A stretch of DNA of 64,000 nt, taken from Vibrio algicola. Its GTDB lineage: Bacteria > Pseudomonadota > Gammaproteobacteria > Enterobacterales > Vibrionaceae. The stretch spans positions 1,922,001 to 1,986,000 of the forward strand of contig NZ_CP045699.1 in the NCBI RefSeq assembly GCF_009601765.2, read 5' to 3'. The translations under genes and the position numbers were made by a program. The notes beneath the pieces are model-generated. The model was not told the DNA's origin and ran no database searches. It saw only the letters and a program-made list of their open reading frames with translations. This document shows, in pieces, positions 35,522-44,739 of this stretch (positions are counted from its first letter, which is position 1; each line of letters begins with the position of its first letter).

Positions 35522-35558
35522 AAAAAAAGCAGTTGAATTCAAATTCAGCTGCTTTTTT
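35522..35558 (+). terminator. rho-independent terminator of bamD
   Basis: Arms AAAGCAGTTGAATT / ATTCAGCTGCTTT with one mismatch, flanked by A and T runs. Confidence 0.9.
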
Positions 35559-35706
35559 GTGCTAATTACCTCATTAATTTTGTTCAGGATCACATTTCAT
35601 TCTTTGCTTAGCAATCTCACCCCAAAAAGCGATCTTTATCACAATATTATTTCTTCCAAAGGGTATCCTGAAGTTAACGAGTTAGGTCACACGAGGAAAA
35701 ATATTT

Positions 35707-36051
35707 ATGCAAATGAACGTTATTGGAAAAAATATCGAAGTTACTTCTTCTATTCGTGATCACATTGAGGCTAAATTTAAAAAGCTTGAAAAATGGCAAA
35801 TCGAGCTGCTTAGTTGCCATGCAACCATCAGCACTGAACCTGCTAATCAAACCAAAATAGAAGCTAAAATAACCGTACCGAAAGGACAATTGGTTGCCTC
35901 AGCCAGTGATGAAGATCTGTATAAAGCAATCAATGAAGTAGAACAAAAACTTGGTCGCCAGCTGAATAAACTCAGCCACAAGCCAGAAGCAAAACGTAAC
36001 CAAGTCCTCCGAGGGGAAGAAGAATTAGAACAAGAGGAAGCTGAAGCATAA
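35707..36051 (+). CDS. raiA: ribosome-associated inhibitor RaiA (HPF family)
   Basis: Binds the 30S decoding region in stationary phase or cold stress and blocks translation by 70S ribosomes. The 114-residue protein begins MQMNVIGKNIEVTSSIRDHI and contains KLEKWQIELL and KAINEVEQKLGRQLNKLSHK, with an acidic tail EEELEQEEAEA like E. coli RaiA. Its neighbour pheA and order (bamD-raiA-pheA) match other vibrios and enterobacteria. Confidence 0.95.
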   Translation: MQMNVIGKNIEVTSSIRDHIEAKFKKLEKWQIELLSCHATISTEPANQTKIEAKITVPKGQLVASASDEDLYKAINEVEQKLGRQLNKLSHKPEAKRNQVLRGEEELEQEEAEA

Positions 36052-36080
36052 GCCTCACTAGAATCACATTCTTATCGTTT

Positions 36081-36107
36081 AGCGCCTACCTTGGCGCTAT
36101 TTTTTTG
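36081..36107 (+). terminator. rho-independent terminator of raiA
   Basis: Arms AGCGCC / GGCGCT around TACCTT, followed by ATTTTTTT. Confidence 0.85.
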
Positions 36108-36108
36108 C

Positions 36109-36138
36109 TTGACGCTTTTATAGCCTGTGCCTTATGGT
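36109..36138 (+). promoter_or_regulatory. candidate promoter of pheL-pheA
   Basis: TTGACG (36109-36114), 18-base spacer, TATGGT (36133-36138), 34 bases before the pheL start. Confidence 0.5.
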
Positions 36139-36172
36139 GTAATCACTCTTTATTCATAACGTTACTAATCTT

Positions 36173-36220
36173 ATGAACCCATATATGCTGTTCTTTTTTG
36201 GCTTCTTTTTTCGCGGTTAA
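36173..36220 (+). CDS. pheL: pheA leader peptide PheL
   Basis: A 15-codon frame from ATG 36173 encodes MNPYMLFFFGFFFRG and stops at TAA. Six of fifteen residues are Phe, in two triplets, the pattern of a phenylalanine attenuation leader. It lies between a promoter and a strong terminator just before pheA. Ribosome stalling on the Phe codons when charged tRNA-Phe is scarce would favour the antiterminator. It is too short for usual gene finding but is well supported by context. Confidence 0.93.
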   Translation: MNPYMLFFFGFFFRG

Positions 36221-36235
36221 CCTGCGAGGCTAATG

Positions 36236-36294
36236 TCGTTTTAAAAACAAACCAAAAACGAGCAGAAAGCCTCCCACCACTGGGGGGCTTTTTT
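36236..36294 (+). promoter_or_regulatory. phe attenuator: antiterminator arm and terminator
   Basis: Terminator at 36267-36294: arms AAGCCTCCC / GGGGGGCTT with T6 tail. An alternative upstream pairing TCGTTTT / AAAACGA (36236-36263 region) can form first. With pheL this is a textbook transcription attenuator; it ends about 10 bases before the pheA start. Confidence 0.88.
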
Positions 36295-36306
36295 ATAGGA
36301 AAAATC

Positions 36307-37488
36307 ATGACACAAGCTAAATACTCTCTCGACCACATTCGTCTTAGACTCAATCAACTAGACGATCAATTACTTAATATTTTATCCGAACGTCGCGCAT
36401 TAAGTATTGAAGTGGCAAAAAGCAAAGTTGAAACGGCCAAGCCTGTTCGTGATGCCGCTCGCGAACAAGAACTATTGGTTAAGCTCATCAATAACGGTAA
36501 AGAAAAGTATCAACTCGATGCCAATTACATCACCAAGTTATTCCATACCATTATTGAAGACTCGGTACTATTACAACAATCCTATTTACAGAACTTAGTC
36601 AATCCCCAAGACAGTCGTCAGCCTTTAGTTCGCGTCGCTTTTCTTGGTTCAAAAGGATCCTACTCTCACCTTGCTAGCCGTGAATACTTTAGCCGTAAAA
36701 ATAATGAGTTAATTGAACTAAACTGTCATCACTTTAAAGATATCGCCACCACCGTTGAAACCGGTCATGCCGATTTTGGTGTACTGCCAATTGAAAATAC
36801 CAGTTCTGGCTCAATTAACGAAGTGTATGATTTACTGCAAAATACCACCCTTTATATTGTTGGTGAGATGACTCTGCCGATTGAGCACTGCCTGTTAGCA
36901 CAACAAGATATTCGCATCGAAGACATTAAGACCTTATATTCTCATCCACAACCACACCAGCAATGCAGTGAGTTCTTGAGCCACCTTGATGGTGTGACAT
37001 TAGAATCTTGCGCCAGCACAGCCGATGCGATGAAAAAAGTCAAAGCGCTTAACCGCAATGATGTGGCAGCAATTGGTAACTCAAGCAGCGGTAAACTGTA
37101 CGGCTTACAAAAAATCCAAGGCAACATTGCCAACCAAACCGAGAACCATACTCGCTTTATTGTGGTGGCGCGTAAGTCGGTTGAAGTCTCACCGCAAATC
37201 CCAGCCAAAACAACCATTATCATGTCGACCTCCCATCAAGCCGGTTCACTGGTTGAAACCTTACTGGTATTGCAACGCTACGGGATCAATATGACGAAGT
37301 TGGAATCGCGCCCAATCATGGGGAATCCATGGGAAGAAATGTTCTATGTTGATCTGGAAGCCCATTTAGATTCTCAGCCAATGCAACAAGCTCTGGCGGA
37401 GCTAACCAAAATCACTCGTCATTTAAAAGTACTTGGCTGCTATCCGATTGAAAATGTAAAACCAACATCTATCGATTTAGAGGTTTAA
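36307..37488 (+). CDS. pheA: bifunctional chorismate mutase / prephenate dehydratase
   Basis: Converts chorismate to prephenate and then to phenylpyruvate in Phe synthesis. The 393-residue protein has an AroQ mutase domain (1-90, LDDQLLNILSERRALSIEVAKSK), a dehydratase domain (about 108-288, with AFLGSKGSYSHLA and ENHTRFIVV) and a C-terminal ACT domain (about 300-385, KLESRPIMGNPWEEMFYVD) that senses Phe. Expression is governed by the upstream attenuator. yjjX follows after 1 base. Confidence 0.97.
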   Translation: MTQAKYSLDHIRLRLNQLDDQLLNILSERRALSIEVAKSKVETAKPVRDAAREQELLVKLINNGKEKYQLDANYITKLFHTIIEDSVLLQQSYLQNLVNPQDSRQPLVRVAFLGSKGSYSHLASREYFSRKNNELIELNCHHFKDIATTVETGHADFGVLPIENTSSGSINEVYDLLQNTTLYIVGEMTLPIEHCLLAQQDIRIEDIKTLYSHPQPHQQCSEFLSHLDGVTLESCASTADAMKKVKALNRNDVAAIGNSSSGKLYGLQKIQGNIANQTENHTRFIVVARKSVEVSPQIPAKTTIIMSTSHQAGSLVETLLVLQRYGINMTKLESRPIMGNPWEEMFYVDLEAHLDSQPMQQALAELTKITRHLKVLGCYPIENVKPTSIDLEV

Positions 37489-37489
37489 T

Positions 37490-38023
37490 ATGATCCAATC
37501 GCGCGTTGTTAAAGTAGTGATTGCGTCACTCAACCCCGCAAAAATAAAAGCGGTTGAAAGTGCCTTTCATGATAGCTTTCCACAACATACCTTTCATTTT
37601 GAAGGGGTATCAGTGTCAAGCGAAGTCCCCGATCAACCGATGAGTGATCAAGCCACCAAACAAGGCGCACTCAATCGAGTTAAAAACGCTAAGCAAGCGA
37701 TCGTCGATGCTGATTTTTATGTTGGGCTTGAAGCCGGAATTGAAGATAACTTTACTTTTGCATGGATGGTGATTGAAGATAATTTAGTTAAACGCGGCGA
37801 ATCTCGCTCAGCTTGTTTAATGTTACCACCGGAAGTATTAGTGAAGGTAAGCCAAGGCAAAGAATTAGGCGATGTGATGGATGAGGTATTTGCTACCGAA
37901 AACATCAAACAAAAAGGAGGCGCAATTGGCCTCCTTACTCACCATCAATTAACGCGCAGTTCGGTGTATCATCAAGCGTTAATTCTAGCTCTGATCCCGT
38001 TCGTCAATCCTAGCCATTTTTAA
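37490..38023 (+). CDS. yjjX: inosine/xanthosine triphosphatase YjjX
   Basis: House-cleaning NTPase hydrolysing ITP and XTP (family knowledge). The 177-residue protein opens KVVIASLNPAKIKAVESAF, the nucleotide-binding start of the family, and has ADFYVGLEAGIED and KQKGGAIGLLTHHQLTRSSVY. It is nearly contiguous with pheA and probably co-transcribed. It is convergent with trpR. Confidence 0.93.
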   Translation: MIQSRVVKVVIASLNPAKIKAVESAFHDSFPQHTFHFEGVSVSSEVPDQPMSDQATKQGALNRVKNAKQAIVDADFYVGLEAGIEDNFTFAWMVIEDNLVKRGESRSACLMLPPEVLVKVSQGKELGDVMDEVFATENIKQKGGAIGLLTHHQLTRSSVYHQALILALIPFVNPSHF

Positions 38024-38041
38024 CCCTTTAGTGAAGCCCCA

Positions 38042-38386
38042 TTACGCTTTAACATCGGCAGCAGCTTGCAATAATTGTTGTAACTGCTGTTTTTGTTCGG
38101 GGCTACTGTGTTTCAACTCAGTCGAACCTCGCGTTATAGTCGCAATCCCCACCTTAAGCATTTGACTAATTTGCCGTTGCGAACGCTCACCTTTCATTAG
38201 CTCGTGTAAGATATTCATTCGAGCCAGCAGCGCCTCACGCTCATCAAAGGTCAATAAAGCGGACAACAAAAAATCCAATTGATCATTCTTAGTTGCCAAT
38301 TGTAATGCTGTTAATACATCTTGCCAGTGTTCAAATTCAGCTTTATTCATTTCATCATTGACCAGTGGATCATTTGATAACCCCAT
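38042..38386 (-). CDS. trpR: Trp operon repressor TrpR
   Basis: Dimeric repressor activated by L-tryptophan. The 114-residue all-helical protein has the helix-turn-helix QRQISQMLKVGIATITRGSTEL and the conserved LLTFDEREALLARMNIL. Length is normal. It lies 2 bases after slt on the same strand, the linkage also found in enterobacteria. Confidence 0.96.
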   Translation of the reverse strand: MGLSNDPLVNDEMNKAEFEHWQDVLTALQLATKNDQLDFLLSALLTFDEREALLARMNILHELMKGERSQRQISQMLKVGIATITRGSTELKHSSPEQKQQLQQLLQAAADVKA

Positions 38387-38388
38387 GA

Positions 38389-40395
38389 TTAGTATTTTCC
38401 TTTTAGTTCACTTGGGGTTAAGAAAGCCCCATCTTGAGCAAGCAGATTACGATAGTAAGTTTCAAACATTAAAATATTTTGCACATAACCGCGCGTTTCT
38501 TTAAAAGGAATCGCTTCAATAAAGGAATAGGCATCTACTTTTCCACCAGTACGTTGACGCCATTGTTTAACTCTATTTGGGCCAGCATTATAAGCAGCAA
38601 AAGCGAAAATTCTATTGTTATCATAATCTTTCAACAGATCACTTAAGTAATAACTGCCAATCTCAATATTTTTATCAACGTTATATAAATCGTCTGCATT
38701 ATTATATTTAAGATCATGAATATCAACCACATGCTGAGCCGTAGTTGGCATTATTTGCATTAAACCGCGAGCACCAACCGGGGAACGAGCATTCACATCC
38801 AAAGCACTTTCTTGGCGAGACAACGACATGAGAGTGATCAATGGGACATTATTTTGTTTCGCGAAATGCTCAAACCACCAACGATGAGTGATGGGAAAAC
38901 GTAAACTGGTGTAGCTCCACATTTTAGCTTCAATGGTGGCAACAATAGTAAAGTTATGCCAATGCTTATGTGAGGCATACTCAACCAGTGCCATCTTCTG
39001 ACTTTGAGTGCTGTGCCATAACAACCAACGCCATTCACGTTTAGCCGCATCAATTTTATCAACTGCAATCATTTCTTCAATTCGAGCCAGTGCCACCTTC
39101 TTACTTGAGATATCCACTTGCTTACCGGTTAATATCTGACTTTGATAACGGATTGGCTCACCCAAAAGATTCGCTGCCGCCACACTGTAAAAATCGCGCT
39201 GGCCTAAAATTTTCGTTAATCGTTGTTTCGCTTGTTTGTCTTTACCTTGTGCAAATTCAACTCGGCCAAGCCAATATTGCCAACGGGTGGTGCTCTGCAT
39301 TTTTTGTGGCAGCAATCCCACCCAATAACTCACACCTTGCCAATCATTATGCTGCACAGCTAATCTGGCTCGACGCTCTATCATTGCCACTGAACCGCCT
39401 TGCTTAATTTGCGCATCACGCCAAGCGGCTAATTTATCCGAATCAGTGTTCACTAACCATGATGTGGCGTAGTTAGCTAAATAGGTTTGGGTGCTTTGTG
39501 GCAATTTTTGCGCTTTCATCACCGCATCAAAATTTTCTACTGCTGACTTAGTATCTTGCCTAATCCATTGTTTAAACGCGATATCCGTTAACGATTGATT
39601 AAACTTAGTGACCGGGTTTGATTGACTAAAGCTCAGCACATCTTGTGGCTTTTTAAACAGAGCTTGCAGATTTTTAGATTGCTCTTTAGCGGCGTCGCTA
39701 ACCAACATTTTATCCAGATAGCTAAACAGCCCAGAGCGACGCGCTTTTGACATCAGCACCATACGATCAATGATCATATCATCGGTGCGATGACCGGCTT
39801 TAGCCCAATGATCAAATAAATCATCACAAGCAGAAGATACACTCCCCGCGGTTAACCATAAGCTTTGTGCACCTTTATACGCTTGAGTTTTGTAGTTAGT
39901 TTCCCACTTAGCGGTGTAATAGTAACAACGAAAACGTTGATCATTGGGGGGCTCTTTTTGATATTCACTTAAAGTTTTCCAACGCTTATTTTTCGCCAAT
40001 CCGGTTAAATATGCCGCCTTGATGCTGCTTGAGAATGGGAAGTCTTTATGAAGCAAGGTAAAATTGTCCACTTCTTGAGGCGCTCGCTCACCAATATCAA
40101 TCAAAAAAGCACGATAATCGACATAAGGAGTCAAAGCGTAATCAGAAATTTGTGGGCGAAGATCAATATATTGAGCGATCTTTTTAAGATCGAGTAAATC
40201 TTGCGCTTGCTGGTACAGCTCTCGTTGCTTTTCTAAATGAGTCAATGCCTTAGTCGGTTTTGCAATCACTGTTTTTTTTGTCAAACTATTGGCAATAACA
40301 GGCTTTGCGAGAAAGTACGTACCTAAAAGAACGCAACCAGTTAGGACAATAATACGAGCTATGTTTTTCTTTGAATGCGGCATGAATACAAACAT
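38389..40395 (-). CDS. slt: soluble lytic murein transglycosylase Slt
   Basis: Periplasmic enzyme that cleaves glycan strands of peptidoglycan, leaving 1,6-anhydro-muropeptides. The 668-residue protein has an N-terminal membrane signal (about residues 11-35), a long helical superhelix ring domain, and the C-terminal lysozyme-like domain with catalytic Glu529 in SLSRQESALDVNARSP and GARGLMQIMPTTA. The end FETYYRNLLAQDG is typical. The Met at residue 5 is an alternative start. Upstream of trpR in one unit. Confidence 0.95.
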   Translation of the reverse strand: MFVFMPHSKKNIARIIVLTGCVLLGTYFLAKPVIANSLTKKTVIAKPTKALTHLEKQRELYQQAQDLLDLKKIAQYIDLRPQISDYALTPYVDYRAFLIDIGERAPQEVDNFTLLHKDFPFSSSIKAAYLTGLAKNKRWKTLSEYQKEPPNDQRFRCYYYTAKWETNYKTQAYKGAQSLWLTAGSVSSACDDLFDHWAKAGHRTDDMIIDRMVLMSKARRSGLFSYLDKMLVSDAAKEQSKNLQALFKKPQDVLSFSQSNPVTKFNQSLTDIAFKQWIRQDTKSAVENFDAVMKAQKLPQSTQTYLANYATSWLVNTDSDKLAAWRDAQIKQGGSVAMIERRARLAVQHNDWQGVSYWVGLLPQKMQSTTRWQYWLGRVEFAQGKDKQAKQRLTKILGQRDFYSVAAANLLGEPIRYQSQILTGKQVDISSKKVALARIEEMIAVDKIDAAKREWRWLLWHSTQSQKMALVEYASHKHWHNFTIVATIEAKMWSYTSLRFPITHRWWFEHFAKQNNVPLITLMSLSRQESALDVNARSPVGARGLMQIMPTTAQHVVDIHDLKYNNADDLYNVDKNIEIGSYYLSDLLKDYDNNRIFAFAAYNAGPNRVKQWRQRTGGKVDAYSFIEAIPFKETRGYVQNILMFETYYRNLLAQDGAFLTPSELKGKY

Positions 40396-40579
40396 TTCCT
40401 TATTTAAGGTATTTGCGAGAGAGTAAATCCAGATTATCGAGTTAAAATGCTAAGGCTTTCATTTACTCGATGGTATGACATTCATCATATCTTTGTTTCT
40501 TATCCCTAGTGTGAATCTTATGTGAGAAAGAGTAAACTAAGCTTTTCAATTTATTCTCCAGAATAGGATCGATACAGCA

Positions 40580-42247
40580 ATGGCTGAATACGTTTATACC
40601 ATGTCTCGCGTGAGCAAAATTGTGCCACCGAAACGTCAAATACTAAAAGACATCTCACTAAGCTTTTTTCCAGGTGCCAAAATTGGTGTTCTTGGTCTAA
40701 ATGGTTCAGGTAAATCGACTTTATTGCGCATTATGGCCGGTATCGATCAAGATATTGATGGCGAAGCGCGCGCGCAAGTAGACCTTAAAGTGGGTTACTT
40801 ACCACAAGAGCCCGTTCTAGATGAATCAAAAACCGTACGTGAAATTGTTGAAGAAGCGGTGGGCGATGTAGCCGACGCGCTCAAGCGAATTGATGCGGTT
40901 TATGCCGCCTACGCTGAACCTGATGCCGATTTCGACGCATTGGCGAAAGAACAAGGTGAATTAGAAGCCTTAATCCAAGCTAAAGATGGTCATAATCTAG
41001 AGAACTCGTTGGAGCGCGCTGCCGATGCATTGCGCCTACCGGAGTGGGATGCCAAGATTGAATTCTTATCTGGTGGTGAGCGTCGCCGCGTGGCAATTTG
41101 TCGTCTGCTGCTTGAAAAGCCGGACATGCTATTACTCGATGAACCCACCAACCACTTGGATGCAGAATCCGTTGCATGGCTTGAGCACTTCCTCGTTGAT
41201 TACAGCGGCACTGTGGTTGCGATCACCCATGACCGTTACTTCCTCGACAACGCTGCTGGTTGGATCTTAGAGCTTGACCGTGGTGAAGGTATTCCATGGG
41301 AAGGCAACTACACCTCATGGCTAGAGCAAAAAGATGCTCGTCTGGCGCAAGAATCATCAACTGAAAATGCCCGTAAGAAAACCATCGCAAAAGAATTAGA
41401 ATGGGTTCGTCAAAATCCAAAAGGTCGCCAAGCGAAATCAAAAGCGCGTATGGCTCGATTTGAAGAATTGAACACCAGTGATCACCAAAAACGTAACGAA
41501 ACCAATGAGCTGTTTATTCCGCCAGGTGAGCGTTTAGGGGACAAAGTTCTTGATGTTAAGAACCTGACCAAATCGTTTGGTGATCGGGTACTAATTGATG
41601 ATCTTTCTTTTAGCATGCCTAAAGGGGCGATCGTCGGTATCGTCGGGGCAAACGGCGCGGGTAAATCAACCCTATTTAAGATCCTCAGCGGCGCAGAACA
41701 AGCCGATTCTGGTAGTGTTGAATTAGGTGCAACCGTAAAATTAGCGTCAGTTGATCAGTTCCGCGACAGCATGAATGATAACAACAGCGTATTCCAAGAG
41801 ATCTCAGAAGGTGCTGACATCATCAAGATCAACAACTTTGAAATTCCAGCGCGTGCTTATTGCTCTCGCTTTAACTTCAAAGGTAACGATCAGCAAAAAC
41901 GCATCGGTGATCTATCTGGTGGTGAGCGTAACCGTGTTCACTTAGCTAAACTGCTAAAAGCAGGCGGTAACGTATTGCTGCTCGATGAACCGACCAATGA
42001 CTTGGATGTTGAAACTCTTCGAGCACTAGAAGAAGCATTACTGGAATTCCCAGGTTGCGCTATGGTTATCTCGCATGACCGTTGGTTCCTTGACCGCATT
42101 GCAACTCATATCTTAGATTACCGCGATGAAGGTCAAGTGAACTTCTTTGAAGGTAACTACACCGAATACAGCGATTGGTTAAAGCAAACTATTGGCGCAG
42201 CGGCAGCAGAACCACACCGCATCAAGTACAAGCGTATGACCAAGTAA
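40580..42247 (+). CDS. ettA: energy-dependent translational throttle protein EttA
   Basis: ABC-F ATPase that binds the ribosomal E site and gates the first elongation step according to ATP/ADP ratio. The 555-residue protein has two ABC modules with Walker A GLNGSGKST and GANGAGKST, signatures LSGGERRRV and LSGGERNRV, Walker B LLLDEPTNHLD and LLLDEPTNDLD, and the inter-domain linker with arm. Soluble, no membrane segment. Length matches E. coli EttA exactly in class. Confidence 0.97.
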   Translation: MAEYVYTMSRVSKIVPPKRQILKDISLSFFPGAKIGVLGLNGSGKSTLLRIMAGIDQDIDGEARAQVDLKVGYLPQEPVLDESKTVREIVEEAVGDVADALKRIDAVYAAYAEPDADFDALAKEQGELEALIQAKDGHNLENSLERAADALRLPEWDAKIEFLSGGERRRVAICRLLLEKPDMLLLDEPTNHLDAESVAWLEHFLVDYSGTVVAITHDRYFLDNAAGWILELDRGEGIPWEGNYTSWLEQKDARLAQESSTENARKKTIAKELEWVRQNPKGRQAKSKARMARFEELNTSDHQKRNETNELFIPPGERLGDKVLDVKNLTKSFGDRVLIDDLSFSMPKGAIVGIVGANGAGKSTLFKILSGAEQADSGSVELGATVKLASVDQFRDSMNDNNSVFQEISEGADIIKINNFEIPARAYCSRFNFKGNDQQKRIGDLSGGERNRVHLAKLLKAGGNVLLLDEPTNDLDVETLRALEEALLEFPGCAMVISHDRWFLDRIATHILDYRDEGQVNFFEGNYTEYSDWLKQTIGAAAAEPHRIKYKRMTK

Positions 42248-42295
42248 TAACCGTATAAATCGCAGCTAATGTTCAACCATAGTTGCGAATACATC

Positions 42296-42329
42296 AAAGC
42301 CACTTTCATTAATTGAAAGTGGCTTTTTT
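42296..42329 (+). terminator. rho-independent terminator of ettA
   Basis: Arms AAAGCCACTTTCA / TGAAAGTGGCTTT around TTAAT, followed by T's. Confidence 0.92.
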
Positions 42330-42463
42330 CATGTCTCAATCGAAATAATGCGAACAGCGCTGTAAAATTTCAAACAGTTAACCTAACAAACTTTAGCTGT
42401 TAAGTGAATTCAGGTAGACCTAACTAAACCCAGACAATTTCTTATCCATGTGAATAAATTTCT

Positions 42464-43573
42464 ATGCAGCTTGGCTTAATGGAACTTACTCTTCCACTTA
42501 ATAATAAAAACCGTACTATCGCCATCAATCCTATACTAGGAATGAGTGCCATATTACTGATTTTCGGTTGTGTTTTCTTTAGTCTAAGTAGCTTGATAGG
42601 CTCTTTTTTCACAAGCCTCCCCCCTAAAACGGCAGGGATCACAATTAATTATCTACACCAAAAATCTCAACAATATAAAGATCTCTATAACGATCAATTG
42701 TTAATTAATCAAAATCTACAAAGCGATCTCGCCTTATTAGATGAAGAATCACCTCAACTCGATGACGAAGAAGGCGTTGAGATTGTTGTCACCAATACCA
42801 ACCAAGCGATCAGTTCATTATTGCTATCTTTCAGTCAGTCGAATCCCGACGACACCATTCCTGATCTCAGCCCAGCAGTAAAAGCAACTTTATTTAGAAT
42901 GATACCCAATGATTCGCCCATGAGTTATACCCGTGTCTCATCCCCTTATGGCACCAGAGTCCACCCCATTACTGGTAAATCCAAACGCCATTTAGGTATA
43001 GATCTAACCTGCCCGTCAGGTGGTAGCATTTACTCAACTGCCGATGGTGTGGTAGAACTCACCCGTCCAAGTAATCAAGGTTATGGCAATTTAATTAAAA
43101 TTCGCCATGGTTTTGGATTTATATCGATGTATGCCCACTTACATCGTTTTTTAGTTAAGACCGGTCAGTTTGTAGAAAAAGGGGATCCTATTGCCTTATG
43201 CGGTAGCACCGGCCTTTCAACTGGCCCTCACCTGCATTATGAAATCCGCTTTTTAGGGCAAACCCTCGATCCTAAAGATTTTATGCAATGGCAACCGGAA
43301 AATTTTGACCGCCTATTTAAGCAGCAAAAAATTGTTCATTGGGCCGCGTTGGTTAAAAACATCAATGGCTTAGTGCAACTGCAAAGTTTGCTCGAAAGAA
43401 CCACTAAACACCGAACAATTAATAAAAAATCGGTGGAAAAATCCACATCAAAAACCAAACCGCCAACATTGCATCGTCAAAAGGAATTACAAGACTTTGG
43501 AATTGATGAATCAGGTTGGGAGAACGTAACCAGCAACAAACATAATACGGATAATTTGACCGCGGTGAGGTGA
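42464..43573 (+). CDS. membrane-anchored M23 family metallopeptidase
   Basis: Likely periplasmic peptidoglycan endopeptidase. The 369-residue protein has one membrane helix (about 26-50), a short coiled linker (60-95), and an M23/LytM domain at about 155-275 with all zinc and catalytic residues: H176 and D180 in RHLGID, H225 in MYAHLH, H256 and H258 in GPHLHYE. A lysine-rich tail follows. It resembles ShyC/MepM-type enzymes but lacks obvious LysM or OapA domains, so I give no symbol. A terminator separates it from ettA. Confidence 0.85.
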   Translation: MQLGLMELTLPLNNKNRTIAINPILGMSAILLIFGCVFFSLSSLIGSFFTSLPPKTAGITINYLHQKSQQYKDLYNDQLLINQNLQSDLALLDEESPQLDDEEGVEIVVTNTNQAISSLLLSFSQSNPDDTIPDLSPAVKATLFRMIPNDSPMSYTRVSSPYGTRVHPITGKSKRHLGIDLTCPSGGSIYSTADGVVELTRPSNQGYGNLIKIRHGFGFISMYAHLHRFLVKTGQFVEKGDPIALCGSTGLSTGPHLHYEIRFLGQTLDPKDFMQWQPENFDRLFKQQKIVHWAALVKNINGLVQLQSLLERTTKHRTINKKSVEKSTSKTKPPTLHRQKELQDFGIDESGWENVTSNKHNTDNLTAVR

Positions 43574-43662
43574 TTGGTATTATCTAATATTGCCAATAAA
43601 TTTAACATTCATACAAGGTTATAAGTTTTCAATTACGATAAAAATAAAAGGACTTAATTATT

Positions 43663-44583
43663 ATGAATATCAAACTTATTATTAGCATGATACCAATAAT
43701 GACAATACTAGGTTGCAGTTCACCACAAGTTATCGAACCACAACCTTTTAGCTCTGAGAATAGTTATGCATACAACATAGCAAATCAAACAGCATTAACT
43801 AAGCCCTATTCGTTTGGTATAAAAACGTATGATTCGCCATTAAAAGATTTCACATTGGAAGAGAAAGAGGCTGCAAATCAAGTTTTCAATAAAAAAAGCA
43901 ATGCAGGGTCGATGTTAAGTCTGTCATTAATTACCGCACTATCGGGTAATCCCATGTTGGCACTTGGAGGTGCAGGAACAAGTGGATTACTGGCTATGAC
44001 TAATTCACAGCATATAGCCTCGAAACCCACATGGATAATATCCGTTAAAAAATCAGACTTTGGTTCAAAACTTGAAGCTCAAAAATTCATTATAAACAAC
44101 ATTAAAACAGCAACAATAAATGAGCTTGAAAAGTACGGTGAAGTTAAACAAGAACAGGCGTTTAAAAACCACCCAAATTGGGAAACATTTGTAGTTAAAA
44201 TTGACGGTCAGTGGATAAGAAGTGGGTTAAATATTCAATCTGAATCGGTTTCCACTGACTTACTAACAGAGCGTAAAGTTCTACGCGATGGGAAGATGGT
44301 TGACGCATACACCTATGGATATGGTGCTGAAATTTCCAATTTGAATACCACTTTAGTAACAGTGCCGTTACCCATTTTAATTGCCCGAAAAATGGGAGAA
44401 GAACAAGATTTCGATCAAATAATTAATAGCATTACCACTAAGTTGCCTAAAGGATTTTACCTATACTACATTCCATTCCCAACAGTAAAACAAGGTGATC
44501 AATATTACATTAATACATTAAACCCATTACCAACAATATACACGCAAGGCAAAAAATACGAATTTCTTAAACCAACACCATAA
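43663..44583 (+). CDS. uncharacterised lipoprotein
   Basis: The 306-residue product has a lipoprotein signal with lipobox ILGCSS (Cys at about residue 18). I do not recognise the family. Features: a small hydrophobic glycine-rich stretch (about 83-112, LSLITALSGNPMLALGGAGT), mixed soluble sequence with no cysteines after the lipobox, and a Tyr/Pro-rich end. Codon use is visibly AT-richer (many AAA, ATA, ATT) than the genes around it, suggesting recent acquisition. It sits between the M23 peptidase and a bidirectional terminator. Ribosome site AAAGGAC precedes the ATG. Confidence 0.75.
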   Translation: MNIKLIISMIPIMTILGCSSPQVIEPQPFSSENSYAYNIANQTALTKPYSFGIKTYDSPLKDFTLEEKEAANQVFNKKSNAGSMLSLSLITALSGNPMLALGGAGTSGLLAMTNSQHIASKPTWIISVKKSDFGSKLEAQKFIINNIKTATINELEKYGEVKQEQAFKNHPNWETFVVKIDGQWIRSGLNIQSESVSTDLLTERKVLRDGKMVDAYTYGYGAEISNLNTTLVTVPLPILIARKMGEEQDFDQIINSITTKLPKGFYLYYIPFPTVKQGDQYYINTLNPLPTIYTQGKKYEFLKPTP

Positions 44584-44671
44584 GAAAGTATCATCGGGTA
44601 TCCACTATTTTTAATTTGGATTCACTCCTTTGAAATTGATGAGTAAAAGAAACCCAAACTAAAAGTTAAAC

Positions 44672-44712
44672 AAAAAAATGCCCAACTTGAATCGTTCAAG
44701 TTGGGCATTTTT
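44672..44712. terminator. bidirectional terminator between lipoprotein and tyrA
   Basis: 18-base perfect arms AAAAATGCCCAACTTGAA / TTCAAGTTGGGCATTTTT with a TCG loop; serves both convergent genes. Confidence 0.92.
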
Positions 44713-44739
44713 ATAATTTTTCTGACATTCTACAAACCG

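Noticed and set aside
36171..36353. 60-codon minus-strand frame over the phe leader
   Set aside because: Antisense shadow of pheL and the attenuator.
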